Shown piece by piece: positions 42,801-54,651 of a DNA stretch of 64,000 bases. The number at the start of each line of letters is the position of its first letter. Position 1 is the first letter of the stretch. This DNA comes from Chrysaora quinquecirrha. Taxonomy: Eukaryota > Cnidaria > Scyphozoa > Semaeostomeae > Pelagiidae. The notes beneath the pieces were generated by a model. That model had not been told where the DNA came from. It worked only from the letters and a program-made list of their open reading frames with translations, and did no database searches. The stretch covers positions 4,792,105 through 4,856,104 of the forward strand of contig JACTAT010000029.1 of NCBI GenBank assembly GCA_014526335.1, in the 5' to 3' direction. A program made the position numbers and the translations under genes.

Positions 42801-43238
42801 CTATTCACTGAATGTCACTTATTTGAAAATAAGAAAATTTTTTGTATCCAATAACTTTCTCCTGTTTGCCCATTTTTCTTACCCACAGATAAGACTGCCT
42901 ATGCATACGTCCACACCAACCTAAAGACAAGCCCAGCCCTTTACTGCAGTCAAGGCAGTTCAACAAGGGGTCGAAATTCAAAGGTAGGAAAAATACAATA
43001 TTCTGTTCACCAGGTTTTTAAAATCACTCCAGCCACCAATATGTTTGTTATTGAAGAAAATCTGTGGAACTGTCTTCTTCCCTGTTCTCTCGATCATCAC
43101 TTCTCTGGCATTTTTTAATCTGTCCAAATTTAGATCAATAAAAGGAAGACCCAGTTCTTCAAACTTTGCTTTTGCTCTGATGCAGAATGGACAACCAATA
43201 ATTGAAAATATTGCAATTTCTCCTTTCAAGTTTGGCAT
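33834..43238 (-). CDS. Glutaredoxin-DEP-DUF547 multidomain protein
   Basis: Ten coding exons join in frame to 479 aa: 43011-43238, 42083-42191, 41281-41442, 40456-40632, 38454-38527, 37366-37563, 36444-36671, 36109-36189, 35488-35547 and 33834-33956. Residues 1-76 are a glutaredoxin with the CPFC active site (16-19), TVPQIFF and the GG turn. Residues about 130-215 are a DEP domain (YKNSFLGKDAVDWLV...IYRFLED). Residues about 250-479 are DUF547 (AFFINVYNALVIHAF, EIENGILRSN, HFALVCGAKSCPPI, ending YDWSLNS). The start is the ATG before PNLKGEIAIF; an acceptor 18 bp upstream suggests a non-coding first exon. The same domain order is known in plants and other eukaryotes. Likely cytosolic; its substrate is unknown. 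DEP domains usually target membranes, which is inference here. Confidence 0.92.
34480..34556 (+). other. tRNA-like fragment, possible SINE head
   Basis: TTAGTTGGTACATCGAGG resembles a D-arm and GAGGTCGCAGGTTCGAGCCC resembles a T-arm with B box, but no full cloverleaf closes. It lies in the last intron of the DUF547-containing gene. Confidence 0.3.
35590..36085. repeat. CAT/ATC microsatellite with interrupted units
   Basis: About 500 bp of (CAT)n with CAACGTCATCATGATCATCA higher-order blocks lies in an intron between two DUF547 exons. Apparent poly-Met/Ile frames on both strands come from the repeat. Confidence 0.95.
36720..37290. repeat. Purine-rich (GAA/AGG) tract
   Basis: About 570 bp is almost all purine on the plus strand (AAGAAGAAG, GAGGAGG, AAGAGAG), and so pyrimidine in the transcribed gene. 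It lies in the intron between 37366 and 36671. The apparent Ser/Leu/Phe-rich minus frames (140 and 216 codons) are artefacts. Confidence 0.95.
37871..38309. mobile_element. Diverged MITE of the GTAAATCCTCGAATAAGCC family
   Basis: TACCGTAAACCCTCGAATAA starts the element and GGATTTACGGTA ends it. AATAAGCC blocks recur inside in both orientations. It lies in an intron between 37563 and 38454 of the glutaredoxin-DEP-DUF547 gene. Confidence 0.65.
38600..38790 (+). mobile_element. Possible tRNA-derived SINE
   Basis: GTGTGGCCAAGCAAAACGG and AAGAGGTTCAAATG are spaced like A and B boxes of a Ser/Leu-type tRNA. No second copy was found here, so the call is weak. Confidence 0.3.
42387..42804. mobile_element. 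~418-bp foldback element
   Basis: ATAGACCATTTCAACTAAGG at the left has its inverse at the right end (CCTTAGTTGAAATGGTCTAT). The arms stay complementary for at least 140 bp through AAGAAGGTGCTGAATTCGAA-type sequence. It lies between the glutaredoxin exon and the next exon of the minus-strand gene. Confidence 0.85.
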
Positions 43239-44675
43239 TTCCAAAATATTGATGTGCTGTAAAAAGATAGATATAATTGTTTTAAATATTTGATTGCTAA
43301 TGATTTACCAAAACAAGAGCTATAGTCGTAACCTTCATTAATCCAAAAATTTACTTCTATTTATGTTGTACTTGGTGGAATGGTTGGAACAGGAAGACCT
43401 AGCAAGAAAGCTACCATAAAAGCGGCACAATCCTTTAGCTACAAGCTAGGCCTGGGTACCCTAGTCTTTCTCATGCAATGCAAGAAGAATATACAAGGAG
43501 TTTAAATTTAAAAACAAGGACGATAAGATACCGGCCGGAAGAATTGCGGCTTTTCCTTTTGTTTGCCCTTTATTTCATCCACATGATGACACATGATGAT
43601 GATGATAGAGACAGGTATCAAACCAATGGATAGATATCTGTTGATATGGGCCTAGCCGCGCCATAGCAATAGCAAAGGGCATTACATTACCTGAAATACT
43701 GCTGTTTAGGAATGACTTGTTGTGGTTGTGAGAAATTTAGGACAGCTGGACCATCTGCAACGCTTGAAGCAATAAAATGCTCCACGCAACACTGAATATC
43801 TTATCTTTCAGGTGCAGGAAATATTCGGTCGAAATTCTGCTTTCTCATGCATGATTCAGCTAATTTTTGATGAGAGACACAAATACAATATTGCGGCGCT
43901 CCTGCACAGCTAACTAATTTTGTTGCGCAGCAGAAAAGCAACTTCATCGCCTTTCTTCATAGTCACACATGAAGTTCACCTTGACGTTACCCGTTACAAC
44001 ATCTTTACGACTGCAAAATGCTGAGGTTTGGGGTGATATTGGGAGTCACCATATCCAAAGATAAATATAGCAGCTGCAGTTGAATTTTCTATATGTAGGC
44101 TTTTGATCTGATGATTTTGGTCATTTTGGAAGTACATCACGCCAGAGACCAAACTGAAGTACCGTACAGCAAAATTCGAAAAATAGAGGCAAAAAATAAT
44201 CAACTTTTTTTAACCATTCAAATTCTTTTAGTGCCGATACCAAAGCTCTGTACTTAGAAAACCCACTGTTAAAGCTATAATTTTACAACTGTAAATTTAT
44301 TTAATTTTGTGCCTTGAATGATTAAATCACAAAATTTCTAGAGGAACAACATGTGCCTGGCGGCTAAAAGTGAAAAATTATCCCCTCAGTCACAAATGTG
44401 GTCCAGTGGTAGTATATATTAGTTTTTCTAAGAGAAAATGCATTACTATAAGAAAATTAACTATACGAGATAAACTCAAGCGAATTATCATGTCTTTTAC
44501 CCTGCAGCTTGAATGAAATACTGTATAATACTTTTAATATTCTATTAATATACTGTGCTATTTCATGCATATAGTTGATCTATGTAATACAGAAAGTTAT
44601 ATCATTAATTGTCCAATAACATTTAATAACACGAAACAAATCTGACCAATAGCGTGTAAAGTTCTTTTATAGCTA

Positions 44676-47388
44676 CTATTCCCAGTCTTCCCAGTCATCG
44701 TCATCCTAGAAAGCAAACATTTTGTCACTGATCACGATCACAATACTTCCGGTAAATCGGTAAATCGCGATGATTGCAACGTGGCCTTTCAGTCAAAATT
44801 GGTTTTGTAAGGAAAATGTAAGCATAATAACCCACCACAGTAGTGCGTATCCACCACAGTACGCAAACAAAACCACCAAAGTACGCAAAATATACCACCA
44901 CAGTAGTGCGTATAGACTCGCTAGCGTGAAGAAACTCCGAAACTACTTGCGCCTGAAGGCCTGAAGCACTTGTATAACGCACTCTACACAGATTTTCGAG
45001 AAATGGGGTGGAGGGGGAAATTGAATCAAAAATCAGTACAACAAAAACTCATCTAGGAATGTTGTTGTAAAAAAATATCCATTGCATTGTCAGCTTTTTC
45101 AACAAGCAGCGAGCCACCTGAGTTTTCACCGTGATTTCCCAATGAAATCTCACTTTTTCACGCTTTTTACTGCGAAAGATAACAACGAAAGAAATCTAAG
45201 GCTTTATCTTTCTGGGGGTTTTCTGTTTTGAACCGTATTAAAAACTTAAGATGAAAATACGAGCACACTACATAAATAAAAGATGGCAAGCAGATTTAAC
45301 CAACTTTGAAACAAGTGTTAATACTTTTCTTTTCTCAGTATGTACGAAAAGGAAACTTCAGCAACTGAATAATTCATTATTTTTTGCAGCGCGAAGCCAG
45401 GCACTGGGGGAAGGTCGGGGTGATGCCCCCCCCCAAATATTGGGGTGATGCCCCCCAAATATTTAGCAAATCCACTGTTTTGATGTATTAGCTGTATCGA
45501 TGCCTATTGTTCCTATTGTTTGAAGAACAATGCTGCTCCCCCAAAATTTTCCGGTCCTAAGGCACTCCGGTAATAGACAACTTTCACGTGACATCAATCA
45601 TCAAGACATTTTTGAGGGAAAAGAGAATTAGGAACATAGGTCATCAGCCTTAGTGACTGTTTTTTTTGCCCTTTAAAATGTCAATCAAACTGAGAAGTGC
45701 CAGTGTCTCATCCGAGGTCACATCCCCCCTATCCCCTGTTGTTGTTTTTGTTACTTTATTTGAGTAGGCTGTTATTTCTAGCCTTTTCAGCTAATTTAGG
45801 CCTACTATGCATGCCGCATCCAGGCATGGGTCCCCTAGTTTAACGTCCCTTCCGAAGGATGTCAGAGTGAGTTGTTTAGTCATCCATCTGGAAAGTTACC
45901 CATCCAGATGCTGACCTCACACGACAAAGCTTAACTTCAGCTGTCTAACGACAACTGACTGAGAAGCTTGGCCATTCACTCCACTAAACCCCTTTGCTAT
46001 CCAAACTCTGAGCCAATGATTTGAAATGATTTATGCAAAACATCACCACACTCGTCAATTCATGCATTAATTGATGAAACAGCTCAAATAAAGAAAAACT
46101 CACGTCAATGTTTCCAGTTTTGTCTGATATTTTCTGCATGATTTTTTGTAGCTCTTCATCATTGATATCTTCATCAAGATCAAAATCATCATCTACATCA
46201 TCAACATCATCATCTAATTGTTTGCATTCGTCTTTCTCAACGATGACAGCACTTGAATTGCTACTACCAGAATTTCGTTTCGACTCTGTAATTAATAGAA
46301 ATTAATAGATTAAGATAGGTGACGTGGCAGGTCAATTGCTGTAATTAGCAACAGTCACTAGGATCTCAGTAATAGGTTAACTAATCGAGACCTCGAACTT
46401 GACTGTGACGCTACCGTAGATGGGGCTCAAACCCCGACCTCACTGAGCTTCCGACACCTTGAGCCAGCTGGATTAGGCCACGACTGCACATTCATTGAAA
46501 AGTTTGTTGAACAGCCAAAGTTACCAATCTCCAATGCGTTAGTTCACAAATACATTTCAAACTTTCACGGAAAACGATAGGTGTTCAGACTGTCTACATA
46601 AAGATTTATATGTAGCATCATTTAGACGTTTTGACATTTAGAATTATTGTATCTGCTTGCAACATCCAAAAAAGTTAGTTCATTTACGTATGACTGTAGA
46701 CTGAAAAAAATAACCAGTCCTCTCCAATAATTCGACCATAAATTTTAAGGTCGAAAAGATGATCAAGTAGCGATAGAGGATACGGTATATCTACCATCCC
46801 TTTTTACGAATAGTAAGGTAAAACTAGTTCAAAACTTTCTTGAAAATTCTGCAGTTGTTTAGGGTGAACTTCAAAAGTTTTCCTTTCGTAGCAACCTGAC
46901 TAGGCCAAAATTTTCATAAGGCTCTGGACAAATGAACCGAACATTTCGCTGTCCAGTTCATTTGGCCACCTAGTTCAGTCACTGAAGATTATTCAGTGAA
47001 TGTTTCATCGTAGTGTTTGAGAAAAAAATTGTTCACTTTTATGTTCAGCAAAATGTTCTTTTCGTTTGCTCGAGCCTAAATGTTCTCTTTCAGCTGACAA
47101 AAACAACGGGATATGTAAAGCAAACAAACTTGAACGACTCACCGTCAGTGTCTTTCGCCTGCGCACCATTTTCATCAGCCATTTTTTCCTTCTTCGATCT
47201 CCGTACACGAATTTCATCATCAACGCTTATCCATGATCCAGTACTTGATGTTTCTGACTGGTCGTGAACGCTGCTTGTGGGCATAAGATTCGCAGATTCG
47301 ACTGATTTTACTTTATTTTTCAGGCCCAAGCTTGTCTTGCTACCATCATGGGAGCTTGTAGAACCCGGTGTAACAATATCTACAAGAC
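44676..47388 (-). CDS. BSDC1: BSD-domain protein BSDC1-like, 3' exons only
   Basis: Three exons are supported: 47143-47388, 46104-46285 and 44676-44705, with consistent phases and GT-AG borders. The middle exon encodes an acidic segment with DFDLDEDINDEELQKIM, and the terminal exon encodes only DDDDWEDWE and the stop. An acidic D-F-D-L-D stretch followed by an extreme EDWE C-terminus is the signature end of BSDC1 proteins. The 47143-47388 exon is Ser-rich linker (SSTGSWISVDDEI). The N-terminal BSD domain was not found; it would lie upstream, through or beyond the 500-N gap. Phase-compatible weak exon candidates are at 51759-51797 and 54902-54964. Partial gene; the name rests on the C-terminus alone. 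Confidence 0.6.
44829..44928. mobile_element. Half copy of the CACGCTAGCG foldback element
   Basis: CCACCACAGTAGTGCGTAT blocks end in GACTCGCTAGCGTG, matching the right arm of 14017-14686. The left arm is absent, so no hairpin forms. It lies in the last intron of the BSDC1-like gene. Confidence 0.75.
45738..45975 (-). mobile_element. 5S rRNA-derived SINE, copy 2
   Basis: This is the reverse-oriented partner of 9413-9653. The minus strand carries AAGTTAAGCTTTGTCGTGTG and GCATCTGGATGGGTAAC, then CCTTCGGAAGGGACGTTAAA, and a tail ending in an AACAACAACA-type run. It lies in the last intron of the BSDC1-like gene. Confidence 0.75.
46340..46497 (-). mobile_element. tRNA-derived SINE, copy C
   Basis: It shares the CGAGGTCTCGATTAGTTA body and a mutated B box (GGGTTTGAGCCC) with copies A and B. 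It is the most diverged of the three. It lies in a BSDC1-like intron immediately 5' of exon 46104-46285. Confidence 0.75.
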
Positions 47389-47399
47389 CTGTATAAAAA

Positions 47400-48629
47400 G
47401 GTAAATAAATATAACTAGTTAGAGGGTTTATTATCATATTCATTTAATTTCGTAGTTTACTATTGAACTTTCAAGAGGCCAAAATAAGAGGGGGGCTTAA
47501 CAGAGAGGATGGGCTTATTTCAAATTTACTTGAGAAAGGGGGCTAAAAGAGAGAGATGGCTTTATAGAGCTTAATGATAATCGTTATACCTGTTTAAGCT
47601 GGCAGTGGAACTAGAGGCTCAAAAAACATATCTATAACTATACAAAACAAGCAAGTAAAAGGCCTCTATTCCGTAGTCTGTAGTGGTCCTGCAAGTCATT
47701 CAATGGCCTAATTCTTGTTTCCATTTAGGTCTCTGGTAGTCACTGAGTGTCGATGGGTGTAGCTCAAGCTTTGAACTTGTTTTCTACCTGAGGTTGAAAA
47801 TACTGTTCCATTTCCTCAAGCTGTCTTTTGAGTTTATCAAACAACAACCTCACTTTAATACTCAATTAAAAAGGGAAATTACATTGAAAACCCGCAAATT
47901 ATAGCAAATAATTTACAGTCGGTCTCTCCATGGTTCATAAATGCTCTCGAAATATAAAAGTGAGGAGGGATACCAAAGCCCAAAAGGCAGGCAGGCAGTC
48001 ATGATAAGTGAACATGCAGGAAATGATTCCAGTAATCTCAAAATCATTGTGAACAAGGGAATAAGAAATTAAGAGTTTCTAGATCAAGAGATTTAAGTTT
48101 CTTGATTCTTAAACCGCTGCTTCTTATGTGGGCTTGTACTGTACTGGGAGAACCTAAATGATAACAATATTTTATAATATGTAGCTAGTTTGAAAAAAAA
48201 AATAGAAAAGCATTGCTTTATAAGCAAACAAAAAAAAAACAAAATTAGTCACAGTCACCCAATGTTTCTGAAAAAATGAACAACATTTTCTGCTTTCCAA
48301 CATTTTGAATATACTCTTTTTTTACAAGAAACTCGTTTATAAGAAACTCAATACTGAGAAATATTGGCTAAGAAACTTTCAGTGCTCGACTCCAAAACGA
48401 TAAGAATCTCGCAGGTCTAATCTTTAGAATTAGAAATATAGCTTCGAGAAACGAACTTTTGTTACAGGTTAAGTGTCTATTATTTAAAACAAAAACATTT
48501 GTAAACATGAATTGTATTGCTTCTTCTATTAGTCAAATGTAAGTTTCAATTACCTGTTTTGGCATCAATAAAATTTTGATTATTACATTTACAATTTACA
48601 TTTTAACTTATTTAGGCACGGTAGCCCCA
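47400..48629. other. Intronic or intergenic stretch, repeats only
   Basis: GGGGGCTTAA/GGGCTTATTT fragments near 47490 and a partial TATAAGAAAC MITE near 48307 (CTCTTTTTTTACAAGAAACT) are visible. No exon is recognised before the gap. Confidence 0.45.
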
Positions 48630-49129
48630 NNNNNNNNNNNNNNNNNNNNNNNNNNNNNNNNNNNNNNNNNNNNNNNNNNNNNNNNNNNNNNNNNNNNNNN
48701 NNNNNNNNNNNNNNNNNNNNNNNNNNNNNNNNNNNNNNNNNNNNNNNNNNNNNNNNNNNNNNNNNNNNNNNNNNNNNNNNNNNNNNNNNNNNNNNNNNNN
48801 NNNNNNNNNNNNNNNNNNNNNNNNNNNNNNNNNNNNNNNNNNNNNNNNNNNNNNNNNNNNNNNNNNNNNNNNNNNNNNNNNNNNNNNNNNNNNNNNNNNN
48901 NNNNNNNNNNNNNNNNNNNNNNNNNNNNNNNNNNNNNNNNNNNNNNNNNNNNNNNNNNNNNNNNNNNNNNNNNNNNNNNNNNNNNNNNNNNNNNNNNNNN
49001 NNNNNNNNNNNNNNNNNNNNNNNNNNNNNNNNNNNNNNNNNNNNNNNNNNNNNNNNNNNNNNNNNNNNNNNNNNNNNNNNNNNNNNNNNNNNNNNNNNNN
49101 NNNNNNNNNNNNNNNNNNNNNNNNNNNNN
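48630..49129. other. Assembly gap of 500 N
   Basis: Exactly 500 Ns, a round number that suggests a scaffold gap of arbitrary size. Frames spanning it are meaningless. It may hide 5' exons of the BSDC1-like gene. Confidence 1.
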
Positions 49130-49689
49130 TTAGGACAAATGGTGTCCGGATAAGCTTCAGACGAAATGCAAACATTCTCTGAAGAACACTTTTGTGCTTT
49201 CTGAAAGGCAGTCTGTCATTAAGTAATCAAAAAGTGATATTGCAATCAGTCAAGAAAGCAAGAAAGAGCAAGCGAGCTATCGTCATCAACCACAGCTGTA
49301 GCCTCGTTATCGTGAGACGTCTGAAAACAGAAAAGAAACTGCATTTTGGGACGGCTATAAGCAAGCAACCTTTCTTTCGATGCTTACTTTCGATTCCCAA
49401 TGCGTAAGGAATTTTCCAGGTTCTTCAAATGACTTAACTGTGTCATGTTTATACTGAGGGTTGATCTTCGCACAGTAACCACTGCTTTTTAAACTATCGA
49501 AATTAATCAGGCTTTGCTATTTATTGTCTATCCCCCTCAGCGAATTAAATTTATATCCATTACTTGTGTCTAGATTCAGCACCCTCGCTGTTCCATTAAT
49601 GTCATTTCACAACCGTTTGCAGAGACGTTTTAAAGCTGGCCACCAAAGGAAAAATATTTTGTATCCAACAACGCCAATAAATTTGAAAA

Positions 49690-49983
49690 GTGAATCAACA
49701 TGGCCATGATCATTGCTACTGTCTTTACAATTGTCACGACTATCACCATAATCTTCATTATAACTGTGATTATCATTGTCATAATTATCACTACGATTAT
49801 CATGATCATCGTCATGATCATTTCGACCAATATCATGAGGGTGGTCATCATCATGGTCAAAGTAACATTGCAATCGTGCTTATCGAAGTGATCATTGCAA
49901 TCAGCACGAACATGACCACCAGAATAATTATCATCATCATCATCATCATCATGATCATCATCATGATAATCATGATAATCATG

Positions 49984-50018
<35 letters not shown>

Positions 50019-50220
50019 AATCATCATCATCATCAGCATCATCGTCATAATCATAATCATAATCATAATCATAATCATCATCGTTATCCTAACCATCACC
50101 ATCATCATCATCAGCATTATCATCGTCATCATCATCATCATCAACATCATCATCATCATCATCATCATCATCAGCATCATCATCACCAACATCATCATCA
50201 TCATGATCATGATCACAAAA
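49690..50220. repeat. CAT/ATC microsatellite
   Basis: About 530 bp of (CAT)n, imperfect at the left (CATAATCTTC, CATGATCATC) and purer from 49920. Repeat-derived frames reach 202 codons and are not genes. Confidence 0.95.
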
Positions 50221-51394
50221 TCGCAAAATTTTACCATACAAAAACTTTATTACCATCATCACAAAATTTTACCATACAAAAAACTCACTAATCCATGATT
50301 ATCGTTGTGGATTATCTTTAATTCTTTACAGTTTGAATATCTCCAACTTAAGTCACATGCATATAAAAACAACAGTTTGGTTTGAATAAAAGGATAAAGG
50401 AAGAAGGATGCAAGAGCCAAATGACGATAAATTTCATCCACTTTTTTGACCACCTTTTTTGCTTCTGTGGATCATGAAATTTAAGATTTCCAACTCTTAT
50501 TAAGTTTTTATCATTTATATTTTTTAAGTATTGCTAGTCGTTATACAGTAAATACCATATGATTTTTAATTATTCTTAAATCGTACTTTTTTGCTACGTT
50601 TTTTTATATGACGAGGTAACTTTGAGTTTTCAAGTCATTAATATAAATTGAAAATTGAATTGAAAATTGAATTGTAAAAAATTATTGATGGTGATGATGA
50701 TGATGATGATGATGAACACTGAGAACATTCCACCATTACCCTGCTAGGACGATATTGCCGATATTATAATGTCAACAGCGTCGTGATATTATATTTTGGC
50801 AAGATTTTCCTGCTGTCTTAACGTTATAAAAAATATTTCATTGTCTAGTAACACCAATACTGTACCAGCACTACAAGTCTCACAATATTATAATTAGCTG
50901 GAGATTGTATTGTGTTGGTGTATGCTCTGATTTGTCTGTTTCCAAAAACCAGGAAAAATTATACCACAGTACTATGCTAGAGAACAGTCACAAATGGGGA
51001 ACAACTGTTACTGCTACTGACCATTTGAAAATATTTCCTCTTGAAAGTGAACCACATAAGTCAATAAAGTCAAACAAAACTCGAGTTACTGTATGTTTAA
51101 CAAAACGAAAAAACTCCATGAAGAAAACGTTAGAAAACTGCATGGAACATAGCTTAATGTCTAAGTGTGTACAATTAGATATATGTATCAGCTGAGCTAA
51201 GCACAATGTTTGCTCACACTCCAGTACAGGAAAATTTTTAAATAAGAAACTTTCATTATATACTGCGGAAATTTTCTTTCATTTTCCATATTTCGCCTCC
51301 AATAAACCATTTTGTGACATAAAGACACATTTGAAAGACACAAGCATTCAATTACGATCGATAAATGGTTTTAGAGCATCATTCAGATAAAAAT
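50221..51394. other. No gene recognised
   Basis: AT-rich sequence with a short (GATGAT)n at 50690-50715. A 96-codon frame at 50905 has no recognisable family. Confidence 0.45.
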
Positions 51395-51548
51395 ACTACA
51401 CTTTTTTATAAGAATACAGTCTACAGTATAAGAATATTCATTATTCAGGCTCAAAATTGCCAAAGAACAATGGAAATTTAAGAATAACAATGGAAAAGCT
51501 CGAGCCTCGGCAAAAATTAGGATATTCTTATAAAAAAAAGTGTGTATA
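51395..51548. mobile_element. ~154-bp MITE of the CACTTTTTTATAAGAA family
   Basis: TACACTTTTTTATAAGAATA and TATTCTTATAAAAAAAAGTG are inverted ends with TA at the borders. Internal CAGGCTCAAAATTGCC words match the 18995-19354 element. Confidence 0.75.
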
Positions 51549-51758
51549 CTGTACCGCCATTATAGATATTTAAGACACTCTAAAGAAACGTATGGTCCTC
51601 AAAATCTGAAGAACGTTTCAGTACAAGACCATCTTCTCAGTTTCTTAAAAAATATATAGTGCATATGTATAGTCAATACAGATGATATGCCATGGGGATT
51701 TGTAGCTACAAATCAAAATAACTTGATGCAGAAAAGATGAGAGAAGACTTGTTCTTAC

Positions 51759-51797
51759 CTTTTTGGAATTGCTGTTGAATATCTGTTTGTCTTAAGT
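51759..51797 (-). CDS. Weak exon candidate, phase-compatible with the BSDC1-like gene
   Basis: The donor AAAAAG|GTAAGA is good and the frame (QTDIQQQFQKG) joins in phase to 47388. The acceptor is poor and the exon would be only 39 bp. Confidence 0.22.
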
Positions 51798-51799
51798 CT

Positions 51800-53330
51800 T
51801 AAAATCTTAAGTTATGTTCTTGATTGCTTGATTCTGAGTTCTACCTATCTTCGTACTCTCAGCGTAGTTCAGTTCATCAGAGTTTTGTCCGTGCAGCAAG
51901 TGTGTTTTCTTCGTGTGCAATGACCAGGTGATAAGGAGAGGAATTCCCTTTCAATCTTTCACTCTTTGAGATCCCATGCAATGACTTCGTTAACCTTTAA
52001 AAGAAACAGTGATTTATTAACAATCCTGTGGTCTTCATAATAGCAAGATTGTGACATTTCCCTGCTGTCAAATTTCAGACTGAATCAGCGTCCTACCTGT
52101 CAACAGATCATCATTATTTGGTACGATGCTGGGAAACGCGGACAATAAATAAGCAGAGATCAGTAAATACAGATTGTTTCAGAATAATCACGATTCTTAT
52201 TCAACAATGGTTACATACTGCGAGACTCAGTCAGTTTCATCATGGCTCAGATGGTCTGAATATCTTCTGCTCAAAAAAGCAGAAAGCATTAAAAAGCCAG
52301 AGAAATGAAGGGAAAACAAGCCCTTTGATTTCTGAAAACGAAAGGGGGAATTAAGGAGGACGTTTGTGAAACCAACAGAGATTTTCAAACTAATTTCCTT
52401 CCTTTTGATTAGAATGAGAATTTTAATCGAACTCCTCCTTCTTCAGGCCCAAACCCCAAGACCTCACTTGACAACAACCACAACAACAATCTAAGTAATT
52501 CATGATCGATGGCTGCAAAGCAAATGGGGTAGAGCAAATTGTTTAACAAACAGTTGCCCCTGAAGTTGCCCATAATCAAGAATTTCAAGAAATAAATCAG
52601 AACAGAGGAATTCCACCTTTTCATTATTTTTCAGGTTAACTTTTTCACGTTACCTATTTTGAGAACAGGGTTGCTGGGGCCTCTGGGGGTGATAAGATTG
52701 CGAAAATCGTCCCAAAATAAGACAAACCCAAGTTCAAAATCAAGGAACACGGTCTTTTTAAAAAATGGTGTAAACAGATTTTAAAAGCGTATCCATGCAG
52801 AGAGATTCAAGTCTTCTTCTGTCAAACCAAACCTTCTGGAAGGATTTCTGGGGTATTTCTACCCTGCCGAGCTCAGTCAAAAGGGACAGCTGTTTTCTCT
52901 ATTTATTACTAATTTTTTCTACTTCCTTCAAAGCAATTATAAAATTTAATTAACACTTGCAATCAGAATTTGTTAAAGTGGTCAGGTGTACAAAACCAAC
53001 CAACTACCATTGATTTAGAAAATCAACTGAGAATGAACGGATGCACCTTGGCATTGTCGGGTAAACAGCTTAATTCAAGTGTTGTGTGCCGAGTGGTCGG
53101 AAGGTAACCAATAAAAATCGGAAATTCTTTTGAAATTTACCGTTTTTTTCGATGGAAGCGCATCCGAGGGAGTTGTGCTACGGATAGGAAGAAAGCATTA
53201 GCAACCCCTTGTCAAAACAAGATAGGTAAATTTGTGTGAAAGCAATTATATAGCGACGAATTACTTCCTCGCTATATCATTGTGTTAAAGATAGTCTTCA
53301 TCTAAGAAAGTTTCGCTACTGAGTGGAGTC
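51800..53330. other. No gene recognised
   Basis: Unique-looking AT-rich sequence with short frames of no recognised family. A lone donor-like CAG|GTAGGA on the minus strand near 52097 is not enough for an exon. Confidence 0.4.
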
Positions 53331-53335
53331 CTCAA

Positions 53336-53690
53336 TCCTTAACAAGTTCAGGTCCCGGGGGGGGGGGATAACTCCCATATGTATGGGTACGGGAAAATAA
53401 ATTTTGGGGTATCAAATTTGCTAAAATTACAAATTTGGGGTATCATTTTTTGCTAAGATGATCAATTTTGATAAAGTCACAATATGCAACTGCCAAATAA
53501 ATTTCAGCTGTATAACTCTAAAAACAGACTTTTGAGTATTTCTATGTACTATATTCATATTTCTTTGTGAACTTTGGGGTATACTTTTCAGAATTTTCAT
53601 AAATTTTGGGGTCAAATTTTTATTACGAAAATGGCACACCCCCGTCACTGATCTATTGAAGTTACCCCCGGGGTTCAGGTGCTGAGGTAC
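53336..53690. repeat. Repeat with G-run and TTTTGGGGTAT units
   Basis: A run of 10 or more G at about 53356 begins GATAACTCCCATATGTATGG; AAATTTTGGGGTAT-type units follow, and CCCCGGGG closes it near 53670. This looks like a degraded inverted-repeat element. Confidence 0.5.
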
Positions 53691-54169
53691 ACTCTTTTTT
53701 ACACTCTTTTTTTTATATAAAAACACATATGCTTTTAAAAAAGGTGAAGTCTTGATTTCGGCCCACTTTCATTCCGACTCCCCCCACGCCTTTCACATCC
53801 ACAGTGCCCAATTCTAGGAAAGGACAGGTGAATTGAAGCACATATGTGTAGGCGGACATGCTGTCATGATCCTACAAATAGAATAGGACAGAAGTAATGC
53901 ATGGCTCTTATACGAATAAATAAGGAGTGTCTGTTTGGAATGTATTCTATCAAAATGCCAGGAAGCGTAGTATGTAGAAAGTGACAGACAGACTTATGTT
54001 TGTTTGCACCTCAATATCAAGGAAAGTGCCTAACATTCCTGTGTATGTGATGTGTATCTGACTGAAAATGCAACACCAGAAAAGTTTTTGGAAATTTAGT
54101 CTAATGTAATCTCATGAAATCGCCGTACGAGAATGTTATCGTGGCGATAGCATCATCAGGACCATCATT

Positions 54170-54600
54170 GATAATCATATGGCAATAATCATGACAATGA
54201 TGATCATGATGATCACAATGATAATCGTGATCACGGTGATGATGATGATGCCCATAATGATGATGGTGTTGATGATCAATATAATAATAAGGAAAATTAT
54301 GGATATGATGATGATCACGGCGATCATTACCCGGGGTTCCAGACTCCTAAAAATTCCAGAAAAAAAATCCAACAAACATATACAGTGCAGTATGCAAAAA
54401 TTCGAAAAACATTTATAGTACGCTATAATGTCTGACGCCCAGGGTACTTAGATGAGTCGATGATCTTAATGACATTCGTGATGAAAATGATGATCATGAT
54501 AGTGATGAAGACTGATCATGGTAACGATTGATTTCAACAACGATCATGATGATGCGGACAATGACGGTGATGATGATAGTGGTGATGATGACAATGTTGG
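54170..54600. repeat. Interrupted GAT/CAT microsatellites
   Basis: (GATGAT)n-type runs at about 54180-54330 and 54475-54600 are separated by 150 bp of unique sequence. They give spurious Met/Ile-rich frames on both strands. Confidence 0.85.
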
Positions 54601-54651
54601 TTAAAGATTATTATGAGCAATAATAACAATGATAATTTATTTATTTATTGA

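Noticed and set aside
48576..49175. Frames of 185-187 codons across the gap
   Set aside because: Almost entirely Ns.
49690..50298. 202-codon His/Ile-rich frame
   Set aside because: Microsatellite translation.
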